A model generated the notes under the pieces. It saw nothing but the letters and a program-made list of their open reading frames with translations. It was not told the origin of the DNA and searched no databases. A DNA stretch of 7,541 nucleotides from Gallionellaceae bacterium (GTDB lineage: Bacteria; Pseudomonadota; Gammaproteobacteria; Burkholderiales; Gallionellaceae): NCBI GenBank assembly GCA_003445795.1, contig DMCN01000109.1:1-7541 (forward strand), given 5' to 3'. Both the position numbers and the translations under genes were made by a program. Shown here piece by piece: positions 6,513 through 7,541 of the stretch (position 1 is the first letter of the stretch; every line of letters begins with the position of its first letter).

Positions 6513-6797
6513 TTACGCCTTGACGGTAATATCGCCGCCCAGCACCTGCGCCTGGCAGGCGAGCCGGTCGCTGCGGCCGGCCATGTTCTCCTGCAGCACC
6601 TTGTCCTCCAGCACCGAGCGTTCGCTCATGTGTTCCATGCCGGAACTGATCTTCATGATGCAACTGCCGCATTCGCCCTCGCGGCAGCCGTAGGTGATGC
6701 CTGCCCCGATCTTCTCGGAGATTTCGATCAGGCGCGTTCCGGCCGGCACGCTGACGGTGATGCCGAGTTTTTCGAAGGTGACGTTGGCCTTAGGCAT
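6513..6797 (-). CDS. Plant-type [2Fe-2S] ferredoxin, nif-associated
   Basis: This small 94-residue ferredoxin carries one [2Fe-2S] cluster, with ligands C38, C43, C46 and C81 (C-x4-C-x2-C-x34-C in YGCREGECGSC and LACQAQV). That is the plant/cyanobacterial spacing, not the adrenodoxin spacing. It probably carries electrons in nitrogen fixation; similar proteins, such as FdxC of Rhodobacter, are encoded in nif regions. The start is the ATG at 6797 (MPKANVTF), supported by GAGGA about 8 bp upstream. A longer in-frame opening to 6878 lies inside the upstream gene and encodes nothing conserved. The gene overlaps the 3' end of the ArsC-like gene by 8 bp, so translation is probably coupled. It is clearly shorter than the other [2Fe-2S] protein in the cassette, lacking its long loop, so the two are not simple duplicates. 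Confidence 0.92.
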   Translation of the reverse strand: MPKANVTFEKLGITVSVPAGTRLIEISEKIGAGITYGCREGECGSCIMKISSGMEHMSERSVLEDKVLQENMAGRSDRLACQAQVLGGDITVKA

Positions 6798-7230
6798 GAC
6801 TGTTTTCCTCGGGGGTAGGGCAGGGCTTGGCGTGATGGTCTTTCGGACAAGCCTCGATACTGCCGTCTGGCTTGGCATCGTTCAGGCCTATCCATGCATG
6901 CACCGCTTCGGCATCGAACCCGGCGCGGAATACGCCGTCCGCCTCCATCAACGGACGGCGGATCAGCAGCGGATCGACCAGCATCATGTTCAGCGCCTCG
7001 GTTTCGCCGAATGCGGACGGAACGACTTCGCCGGACTTCACGCGCGGCGCGGCCGGATTGAACCATTGTGCGACCGGCAGTTCACCAAAAAAGGCGCGTA
7101 ATCTTTCCGCGGTCCATTTTTCGGTCAGCAGGTTCTTCGCCAGCACGGTGTGGCCGGATGCGGCCAGCCACACCTTCTGCCTGGTGTTGTTGCCGCAGCC
7201 GGGCTTCTCGTAGAAGTGGATGGTTGCCAT
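6790..7230 (-). CDS. nifO: ArsC/Spx-family nitrogenase-associated protein (NifO-like)
   Basis: This 146-residue thioredoxin-fold protein belongs to the arsenate-reductase-like family, in the subgroup found in nitrogen-fixation operons. It opens with a beta strand and loop, IHFYEKPGCGNNTRQK (4-19), in which C12 takes the place of the ArsC catalytic cysteine. Further on is LVDPLLIRRPLMEADG (84-99), the arginine-containing element typical of ArsC/Spx proteins. A tail rich in Cys, His and Pro (C128, H132, H133, C137) follows the fold. In Azotobacter vinelandii an ArsC-like gene, nifO, lies between fdxN and nifQ, and the position here is equivalent. Its biochemical function is not settled; a redox or metal-handling role is inference. 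The ATG at 7230 has AGGAAG upstream and lies 13 bp after the preceding stop. The symbol rests on family and position, and is less certain than nifQ or draG. Confidence 0.85.
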   Translation of the reverse strand: MATIHFYEKPGCGNNTRQKVWLAASGHTVLAKNLLTEKWTAERLRAFFGELPVAQWFNPAAPRVKSGEVVPSAFGETEALNMMLVDPLLIRRPLMEADGVFRAGFDAEAVHAWIGLNDAKPDGSIEACPKDHHAKPCPTPEENSHA

Positions 7231-7243
7231 GATCTCTTCTTCC

Positions 7244-7489
7244 TCAGGCCGCCAGCGGGATGCCGGTGAGCGAACCCGGCGGGTTCAGCGCTACGCCGTC
7301 CTCGCTCAGGATCGCGCCCTCGATCGGGCAGATGGCCGCGCACTGCGGCGTCTCGAAATCGCCCGCGCACTCGGTGCACTTGTTAGCGTCGATCAGGAAA
7401 TGCGGCTTCGCCTCGAAGATCGCCTTGCTTGGGCACAGCGGCTCGCAGGCGCAGCAGTTGGTGCAGGATTCGATGATTTCGAGTGCCAT
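7244..7489 (-). CDS. fdxN: 2[4Fe-4S] ferredoxin (FdxN-like)
   Basis: This 81-residue bacterial ferredoxin has two [4Fe-4S] sites. The first is C9-x2-C12-x2-C15-x3-C19-P (CTNCCACEPLCP, with an extra C13). The second is C38-x2-C41-x8-C50-x3-C54-P, whose eight-residue loop is characteristic of the Allochromatium-type ferredoxins found in nif regions. Such low-potential proteins feed electrons to nitrogenase or to the NifB/cofactor pathway, and fdxN commonly follows nifB. The tail after C54 (about 27 residues) is slightly acidic then hydrophobic, ending GIPLAA. The ATG at 7489 has a modest GGGA ribosome site about 9 bp upstream. It is the first complete gene of the cassette in this window; the gene before it would lie beyond the right edge. 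The ferredoxin call is firm; the fdxN symbol is by position. Confidence 0.9.
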   Translation of the reverse strand: MALEIIESCTNCCACEPLCPSKAIFEAKPHFLIDANKCTECAGDFETPQCAAICPIEGAILSEDGVALNPPGSLTGIPLAA

Positions 7490-7516
7490 GATGAGCGTCC
7501 CTTAAGTACTAACTAA

Positions 7517-7541
7517 CCGTTCGGCCTGAGCTTGTCGAAGG
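7517..7541. repeat. Arm of an interspersed hairpin repeat, cut by the window edge
   Basis: The last 25 bases begin CCGTTCGGCC and end CTTGTCGAAGG. This is very close to a short sequence (usually seen as ...TTCGACAAGCTCAGG...) that I recall as highly repeated between genes in many beta- and gammaproteobacteria, normally as one arm of a long hairpin. The matching arm would lie just right of the window. It sits about 28-52 bp upstream of the ferredoxin start, so it probably separates that gene from the preceding one. No second copy is visible in this window. The identification is from memory. Confidence 0.55.

Noticed and set aside
6496..6520. T-run (seven T on the minus strand) after the 94-residue ferredoxin gene as a terminator
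   Set aside because: The stem ahead of it is only about 4 bp with mismatches, and the next gene starts 35 bp later with a good ribosome site.
1..7541. CRISPR arrays, tRNA/rRNA genes, insertion sequences, toxin-antitoxin or phage genes
   Set aside because: I saw no regularly spaced repeats, no RNA-gene signatures and no transposase or integrase motifs. Nearly all the window is accounted for by the listed genes.

Overview
The window looks like a chromosomal segment of a diazotrophic, GC-rich proteobacterium. My best guess is a betaproteobacterium of the Nitrosomonadales/Gallionellales type. This rests on the NuoM C-terminus, the set and order of nitrogen-fixation accessory genes, and an interspersed-repeat arm at the right edge. 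No database search was possible, so the taxon is an inference.

Layout, left to right. (1) Bases 1-202 (+) hold the last 66 codons of nuoM, a proton-pumping subunit of respiratory complex I. (2) Bases 203-234 hold a short palindrome between two converging genes. (3) Bases 235-4427 (-) hold a two-gene unit: a periplasmic family-3 solute-binding protein, whose stop codon overlaps the start of a large membrane-bound PAS-PAS-PAS-GGDEF-EAL protein with both cyclic-di-GMP motifs intact. (4) Bases 4428-4637 are a 210-bp intergenic region with two small palindromes. (5) Bases 4638-7489 (-) hold a compact six-gene nitrogen-fixation cassette. Its transcription order is 2[4Fe-4S] ferredoxin (fdxN-like), ArsC-like nitrogenase-associated protein (nifO-like), plant-type [2Fe-2S] ferredoxin, a second [2Fe-2S] ferredoxin resembling the Azotobacter Shethna protein II (FeSII), nifQ and draG. 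(6) Bases 7490-7541 are the upstream region of the ferredoxin gene and end inside an interspersed-repeat arm.

How the genes work together. The cassette does not encode nitrogenase itself. It encodes functions around it: electron carriers (three ferredoxins), molybdenum delivery for FeMo-cofactor (NifQ), release of the ADP-ribose block on nitrogenase reductase (DraG), and possibly protection from oxygen (the FeSII-like protein). Genes overlap or are separated by 7-35 bp, and no sigma-54/NifA promoter is visible, so the cassette is probably the tail of a longer operon starting right of the window (by analogy, with nifB). The adjacent binding-protein/GGDEF-EAL pair looks like a self-contained ligand-to-c-di-GMP signalling module of the NspS-MbaA kind, separate from the nif operon.

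The most interesting points are the FeSII-like protein beside nifQ and draG, the translationally coupled binding protein and c-di-GMP enzyme with no transporter genes, draG without an adjacent draT, and nuoM with no nuoN after it.
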